A DNA stretch of 64,000 nt. It comes from Mycobacterium attenuatum (lineage in GTDB: Bacteria > Actinomycetota > Actinomycetes > Mycobacteriales > Mycobacteriaceae). Below the pieces are notes generated by a model. The model did not search any database and was not told the DNA's origin. It worked only from the letters and a program-made list of their open reading frames with translations. Every line of letters begins with the position of its first letter. The first letter of the stretch is position 1. A program made the position numbers and the translations under genes. The stretch covers positions 1 through 64,000 of the forward strand of contig NZ_UPHT01000049.1 of the NCBI RefSeq assembly GCF_900566085.1, read 5' to 3'. Shown here one piece after another: positions 1-9,600 of the stretch.

Positions 1-83
1 CGCCCGCCTTGGCCGACGACCGGCTTTACCGGGTGGGAGCCGCCTACGAGGCCGCCCGTGGCCCGCTGCCCTCGCCGATTTAG
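1..83 (+). CDS. gatA: Glutamyl-tRNA(Gln) amidotransferase subunit A, C-terminal end (partial)
   Basis: Only the last 26 codons lie in the window; they read through to a TAG at 81-83 in the frame starting at base 3. The tail contains [15 protein letters not shown], which I recognise as the C-terminus of mycobacterial GatA. GatA is the amidase subunit that supplies ammonia for converting Glu-tRNA(Gln) to Gln-tRNA(Gln). The gatA-pfkA-gatB order matches M. tuberculosis Rv3011c-Rv3010c-Rv3009c, which supports the call. Confidence 0.85.
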   Translation, partial: PALADDRLYRVGAAYEAARGPLPSPI

Positions 84-120
84 GAGCCATCTAGGCGCGA
101 GCTGGGGCACCTCTCGCTTG

Positions 121-182
121 CGCGAGCAGACGCGGAATCGCACTGCGCGGACCCCGCGCGTGCGATTCCGCGTCTGCTCGCG
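121..182. terminator. Large perfect inverted repeat between gatA and pfkA
   Basis: Arms of 22 bases at 121-142 and 161-182 are exact reverse complements, and the loop itself contains a further GC-rich inverted repeat. The outer sequence CGAGCAGACGC is shared with the hairpin at 11163-11220, so this is a dispersed mycobacterial hairpin family found at gene ends. It probably ends gatA transcription, although there is no T-tract and a termination role is inferred. Confidence 0.6.
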
Positions 183-213
183 GCCCGAGCCAGCTGCGGT
201 GCAAGATGATGGC

Positions 214-1245
214 ATGCGGATTGGACTTCTCACCGGAGGCGGCGACTGCCCCGGCCTCAACGCCGTCATCCGGGCCGTGGTGCGCACTTGCGATGCCCGC
301 TACGGCTCGTCGGTGGTCGGGTTCCAGGACGGGTGGCGCGGGCTGTTGGAAAACCGGCGCATGCAGCTGCGCAACGACGACCGCAATGACCGATTGCTGG
401 CCAAGGGCGGAACCATGCTGGGGACCGCGCGGGTGCATCCGGACAAACTGCGCGCCGGCCTGAGTCAGATCATGCAGACCTTGGACGACAACGGCATCGA
501 CGTGCTGATCCCCATCGGCGGCGAAGGCACGCTGACGGCGGCGCACTGGCTGTCGCAGGAGAATGTACCGGTCGTCGGCGTACCGAAGACCATCGACAAC
601 GACATCGACTGCACCGACGTGACTTTCGGCCACGACACGGCATTGACCGTGGCGACTGAGGCGATCGACCGCCTGCACAGCACCGCCGAATCGCATCAGC
701 GGGTGATGCTGGTCGAGGTGATGGGCCGCCACGCCGGCTGGATCGCGCTGAACTCCGGGCTTGCATCCGGCGCTCACATGACGCTGATCCCCGAGCAGCC
801 GTTCGATGTCGAGGAGGTGTGCCGGCTGGTCAAACAGCGTTTCCAGCGCGGAGACTCGCACTTCATCTGCGTGGTCGCCGAGGGAGCCAAGCCGGTGGCC
901 GGCTCCATCGAGTTGCGCGAAGGCGGGATCGACGAGTTCGGCCATGAGCGTTTCACCGGGGTGGCCGCGCAGCTGGGTGTCGAGGTGGAGAAGCGGATCA
1001 ACAAAGATGTCCGGGTGACGGTGCTGGGCCATGTCCAGCGCGGCGGTACCCCGACGGCCTACGACCGCGTTCTTGCCACCCGGTTCGGTGTCAACGCCGC
1101 CGACGCCGCCCATGCCGGCGAATACGGCCAGATGGTGTCGCTGCGCGGGCAGGACATCGGCCGTGTCGCCCTGGCTGACGCCGTGCGCCAGCTCAAGTTG
1201 GTACCTCAAAGCCGCTACGACGACGCCGCGGCTTTCTTCGGCTGA
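214..1245 (+). CDS. pfkA: 6-phosphofructokinase
   Basis: ATP-dependent phosphofructokinase of glycolysis, converting fructose 6-phosphate to fructose 1,6-bisphosphate in the cytoplasm. The ATG at 214 gives 343 residues, the usual mycobacterial length, and begins [16 protein letters not shown], the nucleotide-binding glycine motif of the PFK family. Further family signatures are PKTIDNDI near residue 125 (substrate and catalytic Asp region), [10 protein letters not shown] near residue 168, and [14 protein letters not shown] near residue 270. An in-frame extension upstream to base 58 would run through the inverted repeat and is rejected. It lies between gatA and the EspI-like ATPase gene. Confidence 0.95.
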   Translation: MRIGLLTGGGDCPGLNAVIRAVVRTCDARYGSSVVGFQDGWRGLLENRRMQLRNDDRNDRLLAKGGTMLGTARVHPDKLRAGLSQIMQTLDDNGIDVLIPIGGEGTLTAAHWLSQENVPVVGVPKTIDNDIDCTDVTFGHDTALTVATEAIDRLHSTAESHQRVMLVEVMGRHAGWIALNSGLASGAHMTLIPEQPFDVEEVCRLVKQRFQRGDSHFICVVAEGAKPVAGSIELREGGIDEFGHERFTGVAAQLGVEVEKRINKDVRVTVLGHVQRGGTPTAYDRVLATRFGVNAADAAHAGEYGQMVSLRGQDIGRVALADAVRQLKLVPQSRYDDAAAFFG

Positions 1246-1397
1246 CGTCGGTTTTCGCGCCGATCGCCGGAATGTGTCGAACATCCGGTAGCGCGGGCTG
1301 AACTGCGGACGAAATCTTGTTTGCCTGTTGCTTGCATCTTCGCCAATCCGGGGAATTCGCGGTTTCCGAGCAAATCAGCCCGGCTATACCGTGGGGT

Positions 1398-2531
1398 ATG
1401 AGCAACCGCGATCCTGGTCGCGGAGACCTGCCTCAGGCCGCTCCGCCGGTAGCACAGGAGCGGCGCACCTCCCCGCCCTGTCACCGTCCGCCGGTCGAGT
1501 CGACGTCCACCACGGTGCCGCGGGTCTACCGCCGTGATACCCCTGCCTACCCCTCGTCTCCCGCTGCGCCGTGGTCAACCGCCCGGACCCCCGCGGCGAC
1601 GCCGGTTCCCCCTCGTGAACGGACCCCCGGCGGCATGGCGCTCGACGTTTTCGACCAGCAGGACGCCGACGATACCGGCCGTTTCAGCTGGCGAGACCTG
1701 TTGTGGCGGATCAGCCGAAGGGACTTCGGCCCCGGCAAAGGCCCAGCATATGAACGTGAGCTGCGTGAGCGCGTCCGTACTCCGCTCGGAAGCGCGTTTC
1801 CCATGGCCGTGCTCAACCTCAAAGGTGGGGTCGGCAAGACAGCGGTCGTGGAGGCGCTGGGCTCAACTTTCGCGCAGGTGCGCAATGACCGGGTGATCGC
1901 CGTCGACACCGACGGCGGCGATTTGTCGGATCGGCATGGCCGCCGCAGCCGTTTGAATATGGTCGATCTGCTCATGGACGGTTCGGTCACCCGGTATCCG
2001 GACGTGCGCGCGCATACCTATATGAACAGTTGCGGGCTGGAGGTGCTCGGGCTGCCGGACTATGCAAAGAACAGTTGGCGAGTGGGGCGAAGCGACATCG
2101 TCAAGGTGTTTTCCATTTTGCGCAAGCATTACTCGGTGGTCCTGGTCGACTGCGTCAAGGCGCTCGAATCCAGCGCGATGGAGGCGGTGTTGCCGGAATC
2201 GCGGGCACTGGTGGTCGTTACCAGCGCCTCGATCGATGCGATACGAAAGACCAGAATCACGCTGGAGTGGTTGCGCAACAACGGATATCAAAAACTCGTC
2301 GCGACGACGGTGTTGGCGGTCAACCGCACCGAACCGGCCAGGCCCAGCACCTTGGCCGGCAAGGAACTCGAGCAATTGTCGACCGGCGTGGCCGCCACGG
2401 TGGTCCTGCCGTTCGATCGCCACGTACATGCGGGTAAGGAAATCGGTCTGGACCGGTTGAGTAAGGAAAGCCGGCGCGCCTACCTTGAGCTGGCTGCCAC
2501 GCTGGCAGCCATGTTCCCACGGCGGGCATAG
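1398..2531 (+). CDS. Orphan EspI-like ParA/MinD-type ATPase with proline-rich N-terminus
   Basis: From ATG 1398 the product has 377 residues. Residues 1-80 are rich in Pro, Ser, Thr and Arg and look disordered. A short conserved patch (WRDLLWRISRRDFGP, about 98-112) precedes a ParA-type ATPase domain with a deviant Walker A, LKGGVGKT, at 141-148. The domain also has a DTDGGDL switch-like segment, WLRNNGYQ, and a C-terminal PFDRHVHAGKEIGLDRL. This architecture and these segments resemble EspI (Rv3876) and related ATPases linked to ESX secretion loci. M. tuberculosis has no gene here between pfkA and gatB, and no esx genes are visible in this window, so the gene is an insertion with no visible secretion partners. 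The start could be elsewhere: TATACC at 1385-1390 is a possible -10 element, leaving almost no leader. Its specific role is unknown. Confidence 0.75.
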   Translation: MSNRDPGRGDLPQAAPPVAQERRTSPPCHRPPVESTSTTVPRVYRRDTPAYPSSPAAPWSTARTPAATPVPPRERTPGGMALDVFDQQDADDTGRFSWRDLLWRISRRDFGPGKGPAYERELRERVRTPLGSAFPMAVLNLKGGVGKTAVVEALGSTFAQVRNDRVIAVDTDGGDLSDRHGRRSRLNMVDLLMDGSVTRYPDVRAHTYMNSCGLEVLGLPDYAKNSWRVGRSDIVKVFSILRKHYSVVLVDCVKALESSAMEAVLPESRALVVVTSASIDAIRKTRITLEWLRNNGYQKLVATTVLAVNRTEPARPSTLAGKELEQLSTGVAATVVLPFDRHVHAGKEIGLDRLSKESRRAYLELAATLAAMFPRRA

Positions 2532-2604
2532 TCCCTGGGGTGTGCCATCGGTGGGTAGCCCTGTCCGACTCCGGTGGGCCACCGCCCGCCACTAGGATAA
2601 ACGC

Positions 2605-4125
2605 ATGACTGCTGCTGCCCGGGCTTCAGGGGCTGACCTGCTGGACTTCGACGACGTCGTCGCGCGCTTCGATCCGGTCCTCGGACTGGAAGTTCACGTC
2701 GAATTGTCCACCGCGACCAAGATGTTTTGCGGCTGCGCAACGGCATTCGGCGCCGAGCCGAACACGCAGGTGTGCCCGGTGTGCCTGGGGCTGCCCGGTT
2801 CGCTGCCGGTGCTGAACCGGGCCGCGGTCGAGTCGGCGATCCGCATCGGCTTGGCGCTGAATTGCGAGATCGTGTCCTGGTGCCGCTTTGCCAGGAAGAA
2901 CTACTTCTACCCGGACATGCCGAAGAATTATCAGATTTCGCAATACGACGAGCCGATCGCCGTCAACGGCTACCTCGAGGCGCCGCTGGAAGACGGCACT
3001 ACCTGGCGAGTGGAGATCGAACGTGCCCACATGGAGGAGGACACCGGCAAACTGACCCATATCGGCAGTGAGACGGGCCGCATCCACGGGGCGACGACGT
3101 CGCTCATCGACTACAACCGTGCCGGCGTCCCGCTGATCGAGATCGTGACCAAGCCGATTGTGGGAGCGGGCGAACGTGCGCCTCAGGTAGCCCGTGCCTA
3201 CGTGACCGCGTTGCGCGACCTGCTGCGGGAGTTGGACGTATCCGACGTCCGGATGGACCAGGGCTCGCTGCGCTGCGATGCGAATGTATCACTAAAGCCA
3301 AGGGGTGCAATCGAATTCGGCACTCGGACCGAGACCAAGAACGTCAACTCGCTCAAGAGCGTCGAGGTCGCGGTGCGTTACGAAATGCAGCGGCAGGCCG
3401 CCGTCTTGGTGGCCGGCGGCCAGATCACCCAAGAGACCAGGCACTTCCACGAGGCCGGCTACACCAGCTCCGGCCGCACCAAGGAGACCGCAGAGGACTA
3501 TCGGTATTTCCCGGAGCCCGATCTCGAACCCGTCGCGCCCAGCCGGGCACTGGTCGAAGAACTGCGCCAAACCATTCCCGAGCTACCGTGGTTGACCCGC
3601 AAGCGGATTCAGCAGGAATGGGGCATTTCCGACGAGGTGATGCGCGACCTGGTGAACGCCGGCGCGGTAGAACTGGTCGCCGAAACGGTCAAGCACGGAG
3701 CCGCCAGCAAGGAGGCGCGCTCGTGGTGGGGGAACTTCTTGGTGCAAAAGGCCAACGAGTCCGGTATCGGCCTGGATGAACTGGCCATCACCCCTGCCCA
3801 GGTCGCAGTCGTTATACGGCTGGTCGAGGAGGGCAAGCTATCCAACAAGCTCGCTCGCGAGGTCGTGGAAGGCGTGCTGGCCGGCGAAGGCGAACCGGAG
3901 CAAGTGATGACTGCCCGCGGACTGGCGCTGGTTCGTGACGACTCGCTGACCCAGGCGGCCGTCGATGAAGCCTTGGCCGCCAATCCCGATGTGGCCGAGA
4001 AGATTCGGGGCGGCAAGGTGGCTGCGGCGGGTGCGATCGTCGGCGCGGTGATGAAGGCCACCCGCGGTCAGGCCGACGCCGCGCGGGTACGCGAGCTGGT
4101 GTTGGCGGCCTGCGGTCAGGGTTAG
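2605..4125 (+). CDS. gatB: Aspartyl/glutamyl-tRNA amidotransferase subunit B
   Basis: GatB binds the misacylated tRNA, activates it with ATP and receives ammonia from GatA. The 506-residue product starts at ATG 2605. It shows [17 protein letters not shown] near residue 28, the zinc/tRNA-binding cradle segment CPVCLGLPG near residue 53, and [17 protein letters not shown] near residue 99. The C-terminal YqeY-like tail ends in an Ala-rich helix. The length fits the family (about 500). It follows gatA and pfkA with the EspI-like gene inserted. Confidence 0.96.
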   Translation: MTAAARASGADLLDFDDVVARFDPVLGLEVHVELSTATKMFCGCATAFGAEPNTQVCPVCLGLPGSLPVLNRAAVESAIRIGLALNCEIVSWCRFARKNYFYPDMPKNYQISQYDEPIAVNGYLEAPLEDGTTWRVEIERAHMEEDTGKLTHIGSETGRIHGATTSLIDYNRAGVPLIEIVTKPIVGAGERAPQVARAYVTALRDLLRELDVSDVRMDQGSLRCDANVSLKPRGAIEFGTRTETKNVNSLKSVEVAVRYEMQRQAAVLVAGGQITQETRHFHEAGYTSSGRTKETAEDYRYFPEPDLEPVAPSRALVEELRQTIPELPWLTRKRIQQEWGISDEVMRDLVNAGAVELVAETVKHGAASKEARSWWGNFLVQKANESGIGLDELAITPAQVAVVIRLVEEGKLSNKLAREVVEGVLAGEGEPEQVMTARGLALVRDDSLTQAAVDEALAANPDVAEKIRGGKVAAAGAIVGAVMKATRGQADAARVRELVLAACGQG

Positions 4126-4210
4126 CCCGGGCTGTCGGTTCACCGAACTGGTATCTAGGAGTTCGCTGCGAAAGACGTCGAAAGGCGCCGCGGCGATTCA
4201 TGATGTTGAG

Positions 4211-4771
4211 GTGATCGATGAATCGTTCGATGACCTGATGACCATGCTGGATTCCCCGGTATTCGTGGTGACAACCCAGGCCGAGGGTCAGCCGTCGGGT
4301 TGTCTGATCGGTTTCGCCACCCAAACCAGCGTGCAGCCCCCGAGTTTCATGATCGGCATGCCCAGAAGTAATCACACCGCCGAGGTGGCCGGCCGATCTG
4401 ACCATGTGGCTGTGCATGTGTTGGCGCAGCACCAGCGCGCCCTGGCCGAACTGTTCGCCGGCCCAACAACAGACGACGCCGACAAATTCGCTCGTTGCCC
4501 GTGGCGCGCGGGCCCTTATGGGATGCCGATTCTCGATGACGCGGTGGCGTGGTTCGTCGGCAGGACGGTGAGTCGCAGCGATGTCGGGGATCACGTGTGT
4601 TATCTGTTGGAGCCCGTGAGCGTCTGGGCTCCGGAATGCTCCGAAGAGCTGCTATACCTCTCCGATATCGACGACCTCGAGCCCGGCCACGAGGAACCGA
4701 CGCGGCGGTTCTACGAACCCACCGAGGTGACCCGGCGATACGGCGTCAGGTTCACCCTCGACGTGCCCTGA
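4211..4771 (+). CDS. Flavin reductase-like FMN-binding protein (Rv3007c-like)
   Basis: The 186-residue product starts with GTG at 4211. The N-terminal half has the split-barrel flavin reductase pattern: SPVFVVTTQAEGQPSGCLIGF, then PPSFMIGMPRSNHT and HVLAQHQRALAELFAG. These correspond to the FMN-binding strands of short-chain flavin reductases. Position and order match Rv3007c, annotated as a possible oxidoreductase. Substrate and electron donor cannot be told from sequence. It is convergent with lppZ. Confidence 0.75.
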   Translation: MIDESFDDLMTMLDSPVFVVTTQAEGQPSGCLIGFATQTSVQPPSFMIGMPRSNHTAEVAGRSDHVAVHVLAQHQRALAELFAGPTTDDADKFARCPWRAGPYGMPILDDAVAWFVGRTVSRSDVGDHVCYLLEPVSVWAPECSEELLYLSDIDDLEPGHEEPTRRFYEPTEVTRRYGVRFTLDVP

Positions 4772-4923
4772 GCACCTGCCGATTGTGTCGCTACCTCGGA
4801 CGGGTAGCCGCTGCGTAGTTTGTCGCGTTTGTCGCTCACAGGTTGCACGAGCAGTACGGGCGCCGGGCTGAGGCTTCTGTGGTTGGTATGACGGACGTCG
4901 GGGGCCGCATCGTCGCCCAACGG

Positions 4924-6045
4924 TTAGGTCTTGTCGTCGTTGTTGCGCGGGAACCCGCCGCCCTGCGGGAACAACGGGAACACCACATCGTCGAGCTTCT
5001 CGGCATCACCTGCGGTCTTGTTGACCGTCGCACCCCAGACGTTGCCGTCGGGCGACATCCGCAGGGCCCAGGCATGTGCGTGGGTGTCCTTGCGTACGAC
5101 GTCGGGTTCGCCGGTCACTGCGCCGGTCGACGGTGCGAGCCGAACCGCAACCGTGAGCTTGGTATTGATCAGGTTGACCAGCACGGTGCCGTCCATGGCC
5201 GCACACCCGGCCACGCCCGGCTTGTCCGGCCACGTCCATACCGTCGAGACCTCCGACTTCTTGGTGATGCGCTGCAATCGGTCGGCGCCCGGGGTGCGGT
5301 CGGCGACGTAGAGCGAGCCGTCGACGGGGTCGATGCACATGCCACCGCCCGAGCCGATCCCGGTCAGTGCTGTCGTCGGCGGCGCCTGTCCGATGGTCGT
5401 GGGCTGCTCGATGCGCAGTACCTTGCCGGCTAACGAATTGGGATCGGCGGCCAGCGCCGGGTTGCCGGCGTCGCCGGTCATGACCACCAGCGTGGTGGGG
5501 CTGGTGAAGATCAGCGCACCGGTGTTACCGGCAGGACCTTTGGGGATGCCGGTCAGGATGTCCTTCGGGACGTCACCGTCGGCGATCCTGATGACCCGGT
5601 TGTCGGTGGGCGTGCTGATGTAGGCATACATCAGCCGGTCCTGCGAATACGTGGGCGACAACACGATATCCATCAAGCCGCCGTCACCCGCCGGGTCGAC
5701 CGGGATGACCATCTTCACCTTGGGCTCGGCACTGATCGAGATTTCCTTGACGGCGCCGGTGATGCGCTCGGCGACCAGCGCGGTCTTGCTGTCGATGCCC
5801 ATGATCAGGCCGCTGGTGCTCTCCAGACAGCCCTGCATGACGCCCGGCGCCGGGCAGGCCTTGGGAAATGGTGTGGGCGGCAGCGGCGGCGGTGGTGGCG
5901 GGGTCGAGCTGGGCTGGGGCCGAAGTTCCGGGTTGGTGGTGAAAGGCTGCGACTGGGCATCGTTGAACCGAGCGCAACCGCTCGACACCAGCGCCGCCGC
6001 GCACAACACAGTGAGTGCGCGCCGAACCGACCGCCGTATCCGCAT
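4924..6045 (-). CDS. lppZ: Lipoprotein LppZ, sugar-dehydrogenase-type beta-propeller
   Basis: A predicted exported lipoprotein of 373 residues from the ATG at 6045. The N-terminus has an Arg-rich stretch, a hydrophobic run and a lipobox-like SSGC with the lipidated Cys at about residue 24. A Pro-rich linker follows (about 45-60). The rest resembles glucose/sorbosone dehydrogenase (PQQ-type) propellers: GLMDIVLSPTYSQDRLMYAYIS, GNTGALIFTSPTTLVVMTGDAG, and a GSLYVADRTPGADRL repeat. Whether it has enzymatic activity is not known. An upstream in-frame extension to 6225 would remove the signal peptide from the N-terminus and is rejected. Synteny with Rv3006 supports the symbol. Confidence 0.9.
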   Translation of the reverse strand: MRIRRSVRRALTVLCAAALVSSGCARFNDAQSQPFTTNPELRPQPSSTPPPPPPLPPTPFPKACPAPGVMQGCLESTSGLIMGIDSKTALVAERITGAVKEISISAEPKVKMVIPVDPAGDGGLMDIVLSPTYSQDRLMYAYISTPTDNRVIRIADGDVPKDILTGIPKGPAGNTGALIFTSPTTLVVMTGDAGNPALAADPNSLAGKVLRIEQPTTIGQAPPTTALTGIGSGGGMCIDPVDGSLYVADRTPGADRLQRITKKSEVSTVWTWPDKPGVAGCAAMDGTVLVNLINTKLTVAVRLAPSTGAVTGEPDVVRKDTHAHAWALRMSPDGNVWGATVNKTAGDAEKLDDVVFPLFPQGGGFPRNNDDKT

Positions 6046-6245
6046 GACCGACAGGCTACGGACTTTGTCTGCGCCACCGCCACCTACCGACCGCGGCGTG
6101 GCAGCCCCAATCAAGTCATGGTCGGTGGGCCGGAGTCCGTTTTGGGCCACCGCCGGAACCGTTGACCGCACGAAGTGCGGACTTAACCGGCGAAAGCGCC
6201 GCTCAAATCCCCAATTCAGGACCAAATGCCCTTACCCTGACACGA

Positions 6246-7091
6246 GTGACCAGTTCGAATGAATCACATTGGCAGCGGCCGGACGGTTCCCCCGGACCAA
6301 CCGCGGGACGCCCCGTCTCGGCAAGCCTGGTCGACCCCGAAGACGATCTGAGCCCCGGCAGCTACCCCGGCGACTTTGGCAATACCGGCACCACCACCGT
6401 CATCCCGCCCTATGACCCGGCCAATTCTGGGGCGGTCAGCTCGGGATATCACCTGCTCGACACGCAGGAGCCGTTACCGTACGCCCAGCCGCAGCCTGCC
6501 GGGCGGCCGATCCCGGCAGCGCCCGCGATCGATATCGACGCCGACGACGAGCGAGTACGCGCCGCCGGCCGGCGCGGCACGCAGAATCTAGGTCTGCTGG
6601 TATTGCGCGTCGGGCTGGGCGCGGTAATGATCGCCCACGGGCTGCAAAAGCTGTTCGGCTGGTGGGGCGGATCCGGGGTCACCGGATTCAAGAACTCACT
6701 GTCCGACGTTGGCTATCAGCACGCCGACATCCTGGCCTACGTGGGCGTAGGCGGCGAGATCGTCGCCGGAGTGCTGTTGGTCCTGGGCCTTTTCACCCCG
6801 CTGGCGGCCGCGGGCGCACTGGCTTTCCTCATCAATGGTCTGCTGGCCGGCATCTCGGCGCGGCCGCATTCACATTTCAGCTACTTCCTGCCCGACGGGT
6901 ATGAATACCAGATCTCCCTGGTTGTGATGGCTGTCGCCGTCATCTTGAGCGGTCCCGGTCGCTATGGCCTCGACGCCGGTCGCGGCTGGTCCCAGCGGCC
7001 TTTCATCGGGTCATTTGTGGCGTTGCTGGCCGGCATCGCCGCCGGGATCGCCGTGTGGGTATTCCTCAACGGCGCCAATCCGCTGGCCTGA
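6246..7091 (+). CDS. DoxX-family membrane protein (Rv3005c-like)
   Basis: A 281-residue protein from GTG 6246. Residues 1-115 are hydrophilic, Pro/Gly/Asp-rich and probably cytoplasmic. The C-terminal half carries a DoxX domain with about four membrane segments: LLVLRVGLGAVMIAHGLQKLFG, the IVAGVLLVLGLFTPLAAAGALAF region, a YQISLVVMAVAVILSG region, and the final FVALLAGIAAGIAVWVF. In M. tuberculosis the Rv3005c DoxX protein forms a membrane oxidoreductase complex with SodA and SseA that counters oxidative stress. The same role here is inferred from synteny. It is divergent from lppZ and convergent with cfp6. Confidence 0.85.
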   Translation: MTSSNESHWQRPDGSPGPTAGRPVSASLVDPEDDLSPGSYPGDFGNTGTTTVIPPYDPANSGAVSSGYHLLDTQEPLPYAQPQPAGRPIPAAPAIDIDADDERVRAAGRRGTQNLGLLVLRVGLGAVMIAHGLQKLFGWWGGSGVTGFKNSLSDVGYQHADILAYVGVGGEIVAGVLLVLGLFTPLAAAGALAFLINGLLAGISARPHSHFSYFLPDGYEYQISLVVMAVAVILSGPGRYGLDAGRGWSQRPFIGSFVALLAGIAAGIAVWVFLNGANPLA

Positions 7092-7096
7092 ACGTC

Positions 7097-7474
7097 TCAT
7101 CGGTAGGGGTTGGGAACCCGCCCCGCACTGGCCTCGGTCAATTGCGGCAGCGTCGAGAACGTGACCGCGGGCAAGCGCAGCTCGGTGCCGTCCTTGAGGC
7201 GGGCGCGCGCCCAGGAACCCCGGTGGAATCGCAGGCCGTCGATGTCGTCCCAGCGCACCGTACGGCTACCCAGCAGGGTCCGTACCGTCACCCCGTGGTC
7301 GTCGGCGACCGTGCGCAGCCTAATGATCATCGCCGACAACAGCACCGGGATGAGCAGCAGCGGCGCAGTCGGTGGCCATGCCAGCACGGGGATGAGCAGC
7401 CCCAGGGTCGCAAAACCCACGGCCAGGTGCGCGATCGGCGACACCCTGATCACCACCGGTGAGCCAGATACCAC
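7097..7474 (-). CDS. cfp6: Low-molecular-weight antigen Cfp6, PH-like domain membrane protein
   Basis: A 125-residue protein with two hydrophobic N-terminal segments (about residues 12-50) followed by a small bacterial PH-like domain, including GVTVRTLLGSRTVRWDDIDGL and RLPAVTFSTLPQL. This is the layout of Rv3004 (Cfp6), which lies at the same place in M. tuberculosis. Its stop lies 5 bases from the end of the convergent DoxX gene. The exact start is uncertain: the first codons before IRVSPIAH may not be translated. Function is unknown beyond its detection as a culture-filtrate antigen in M. tuberculosis. Confidence 0.8.
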   Translation of the reverse strand: MVSGSPVVIRVSPIAHLAVGFATLGLLIPVLAWPPTAPLLLIPVLLSAMIIRLRTVADDHGVTVRTLLGSRTVRWDDIDGLRFHRGSWARARLKDGTELRLPAVTFSTLPQLTEASAGRVPNPYR

Positions 7475-7536
7475 CCTCGTATCCTTCCATCGCGCGGGTA
7501 GGGCGCGTGTTCCGTGCCGGCCTGATCACCCCGGAT

Positions 7537-7566
7537 TTGACGGTTGAGCTGTACGAAGGCTACCGT
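7537..7566 (+). promoter_or_regulatory. Probable SigA-type promoter of the ilvB leader
   Basis: TTGACG at 7537-7542 and TACCGT at 7561-7566 are 18 bases apart and match vegetative -35 and -10 elements (TTGACa and TAnnnT). Transcription would start near 7573, only a base or two before the ATG of the leader peptide, so the leader peptide would be translated from an almost leaderless mRNA. This is read from sequence; no start site has been mapped. Confidence 0.6.
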
Positions 7567-7574
7567 CAGACGCT

Positions 7575-7646
7575 ATGGATACCGTCGGAGAGCCCAAAAT
7601 GCTCCCCAGAATGCTTGTAGTACTTGGTCGGCGCGTTGGTGCCTGA
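7575..7646 (+). CDS. ilvB leader peptide (23 residues)
   Basis: The reading frame ATG 7575 to TGA 7644-7646 encodes MDTVGEPK followed by MLPRMLVVLGRRVGA. Its C-terminal half holds the Leu-Val-Val-Leu codon run typical of branched-chain attenuation peptides; the ilvBNC products make these amino acids. The stop codon lies immediately after the left arm of the strong 7631-7671 hairpin, so ribosome position would decide RNA folding. Actinobacterial ilvB attenuators with short leader peptides are an established class. This particular peptide is inferred from sequence. Confidence 0.7.
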   Translation: MDTVGEPKMLPRMLVVLGRRVGA

Positions 7647-7708
7647 CTAGTTCGATCGAGCACCAACGCGCAACCCTCGTGCAGCAGCTGAGCTGGCGGG
7701 GGTTTTTT
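7631..7708 (+). promoter_or_regulatory. Transcription attenuator of ilvBNC
   Basis: A 12-bp perfect stem pairs 7631-7642 with 7660-7671; its left arm overlaps the last codons of the leader peptide. Immediately downstream, AACCC at 7672-7676 can pair with GGGTT ending at 7704, with an inner CAGC/GCTG pairing, followed by a run of six T ending at 7708. That second structure looks like an intrinsic terminator. Translation through the Leu/Val codons would control which fold forms. The exact terminator/antiterminator partners need folding; the elements themselves are visible. Confidence 0.65.
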
Positions 7709-7755
7709 GTTGCCCCCCAACGAGACTGCCACAGCAATAAAGGATTAACAGGACA

Positions 7756-9600
7756 GTGAGCGCACCAACGAAGCCACACTCACCGACATCGCCAGGCGGG
7801 GCAAACGGTGTCAAGCCGTCGGCACCGCACACCAAACATGTTGCGCCGCAGCAGCTTACCGGGGCGCAAGCGGTCATCCGGTCCCTGGAGGAGCTCGACG
7901 TCGACGTCATCTTCGGGATTCCGGGAGGTGCCGTCTTGCCGGTCTATGACCCGCTGTTCGACTCCCAGAAGCTGCGCCACGTGCTGGTCCGCCACGAACA
8001 GGGCGCCGGCCATGCGGCCAGCGGCTACGCGCACGCCACCGGTCGGGTGGGGGTGTGCATGGCGACGTCGGGTCCCGGTGCGACCAACCTGGTGACACCG
8101 CTGGCCGACGCGCAGATGGACTCCATCCCGGTGGTCGCCATCACCGGTCAGGTCGGCCGCGGCCTGATCGGCACCGACGCCTTCCAGGAGGCCGACATCT
8201 CCGGCATCACGATGCCGATCACCAAGCACAACTTCCTGGTTCGCACCGGCGACGAGATTCCGCAGGTGCTGGCCGAGGCGTTCCACATCGCGGCGTCCGG
8301 TCGCCCCGGAGCGGTGCTCGTGGACATCCCCAAGGACGTGCTGCAGGGCCAGTGCACCTTCAGCTGGCCGCCGCGGATGGATCTGCCCGGTTACAAGCCC
8401 AACACCAAACCCCACAACCGCCAGATCCGTGCAGCCGCCAAGCTGATCGCCGCCGCGCGCAAGCCGGTGCTGTACGTCGGCGGCGGCGTCATTCGCGGCG
8501 AGGCGACCCAACAGCTGCGGGAACTGGCCGAACTGACGGGCATTCCGGTGGTCACCACACTGATGGCTCGCGGAGCGTTCCCCGACAGCCACCGGCAGAA
8601 CCTGGGCATGCCGGGCATGCACGGCACGGTGGGAGCCGTGGCGGCACTGCAACGTAGCGACCTGCTGATCGCGCTGGGCACCCGTTTCGACGACCGGGTG
8701 ACCGGTAAGCTCGACTCCTTCGCTCCGGAAGCCAAGGTCATTCACGCCGACATCGATCCGGCCGAGATCGGCAAGAACCGGCACGCCGATGTCCCGATTG
8801 TGGCCGACGTCAAAGCCGTCATCGCCGAACTCATTGCAATGCTGCGCCACTACGACATTCCCGGCACCCTCGAGCTCGGCGAGTGGTGGGCGTATCTCGA
8901 TGGCGTTCGAAAGACCTATCCGCTGAGCTATGGGCCGCAAAGCGACGGCAGCCTCAGTCCCGAGTACGTGATCGAGAAGCTGGGCGAAATCGCCGGCCCG
9001 GACGCCGTGTATGTCGCCGGCGTCGGCCAGCATCAAATGTGGGCGGCGCAGTTCATCAAGTACGAAAAGCCGCGCACCTGGCTCAATTCCGGCGGGCTGG
9101 GCACCATGGGGTTTGCCATCCCGGCGGCCATGGGTGCCAAGATCTCGTTGCCGGACACCGAGGTATGGGCCATCGACGGCGACGGCTGTTTCCAGATGAC
9201 CAACCAGGAACTGGCCACCTGTGCCATCGAGGGCATACCGATCAAGGTGGCGTTGATCAACAACGGCAATCTGGGCATGGTGCGGCAGTGGCAGAGCCTG
9301 TTCTACGAGGAGCGCTACTCTCAGACCGACCTGGCCACCCACTCGCACCGAATCCCCGACTTCGTCAAGCTGGCCGAGGCGTTGGGTTGTGTCGGATTGC
9401 GTTGCGAGCGTGCCGAAGACGTCATCGACGTGATCAACCAGGCCCGGGCGATCAACGACTGCCCGGTAGTGATCGACTTCATCGTCGGCGCCGACGCACA
9501 GGTGTGGCCGATGGTGGCCGCCGGCACCAGCAACGACGAGATCCAGGCCGCGCGCGGCATCCGTCCCCTGTTCGACGACGAAAGTGAAGGGCACGCCTGA
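7756..9600 (+). CDS. ilvB: Acetolactate synthase large (catalytic) subunit
   Basis: A thiamine-diphosphate enzyme that condenses two pyruvates to acetolactate, or pyruvate with 2-ketobutyrate: the first common step of Ile, Val and Leu synthesis. The 614-residue product begins at GTG 7756. It has [12 protein letters not shown] near residue 54, the catalytic-Glu segment [14 protein letters not shown] near residue 79, and the ThDP motif from [17 protein letters not shown] (about 474) to [17 protein letters not shown] (about 501). The hydrophilic N-terminal extension of about 35 residues is normal for mycobacteria. It is followed by ilvN with overlapping ATG/TGA and then ilvC, and is controlled by the attenuator upstream. 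Confidence 0.97.
   Translation: MSAPTKPHSPTSPGGANGVKPSAPHTKHVAPQQLTGAQAVIRSLEELDVDVIFGIPGGAVLPVYDPLFDSQKLRHVLVRHEQGAGHAASGYAHATGRVGVCMATSGPGATNLVTPLADAQMDSIPVVAITGQVGRGLIGTDAFQEADISGITMPITKHNFLVRTGDEIPQVLAEAFHIAASGRPGAVLVDIPKDVLQGQCTFSWPPRMDLPGYKPNTKPHNRQIRAAAKLIAAARKPVLYVGGGVIRGEATQQLRELAELTGIPVVTTLMARGAFPDSHRQNLGMPGMHGTVGAVAALQRSDLLIALGTRFDDRVTGKLDSFAPEAKVIHADIDPAEIGKNRHADVPIVADVKAVIAELIAMLRHYDIPGTLELGEWWAYLDGVRKTYPLSYGPQSDGSLSPEYVIEKLGEIAGPDAVYVAGVGQHQMWAAQFIKYEKPRTWLNSGGLGTMGFAIPAAMGAKISLPDTEVWAIDGDGCFQMTNQELATCAIEGIPIKVALINNGNLGMVRQWQSLFYEERYSQTDLATHSHRIPDFVKLAEALGCVGLRCERAEDVIDVINQARAINDCPVVIDFIVGADAQVWPMVAAGTSNDEIQAARGIRPLFDDESEGHA

Noticed and set aside
7780..9594. A 604-codon open frame on the minus strand across ilvB
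   Set aside because: It is the antisense shadow of a high-GC gene with strong third-position bias; it shows no family motif, and ilvB is certain.
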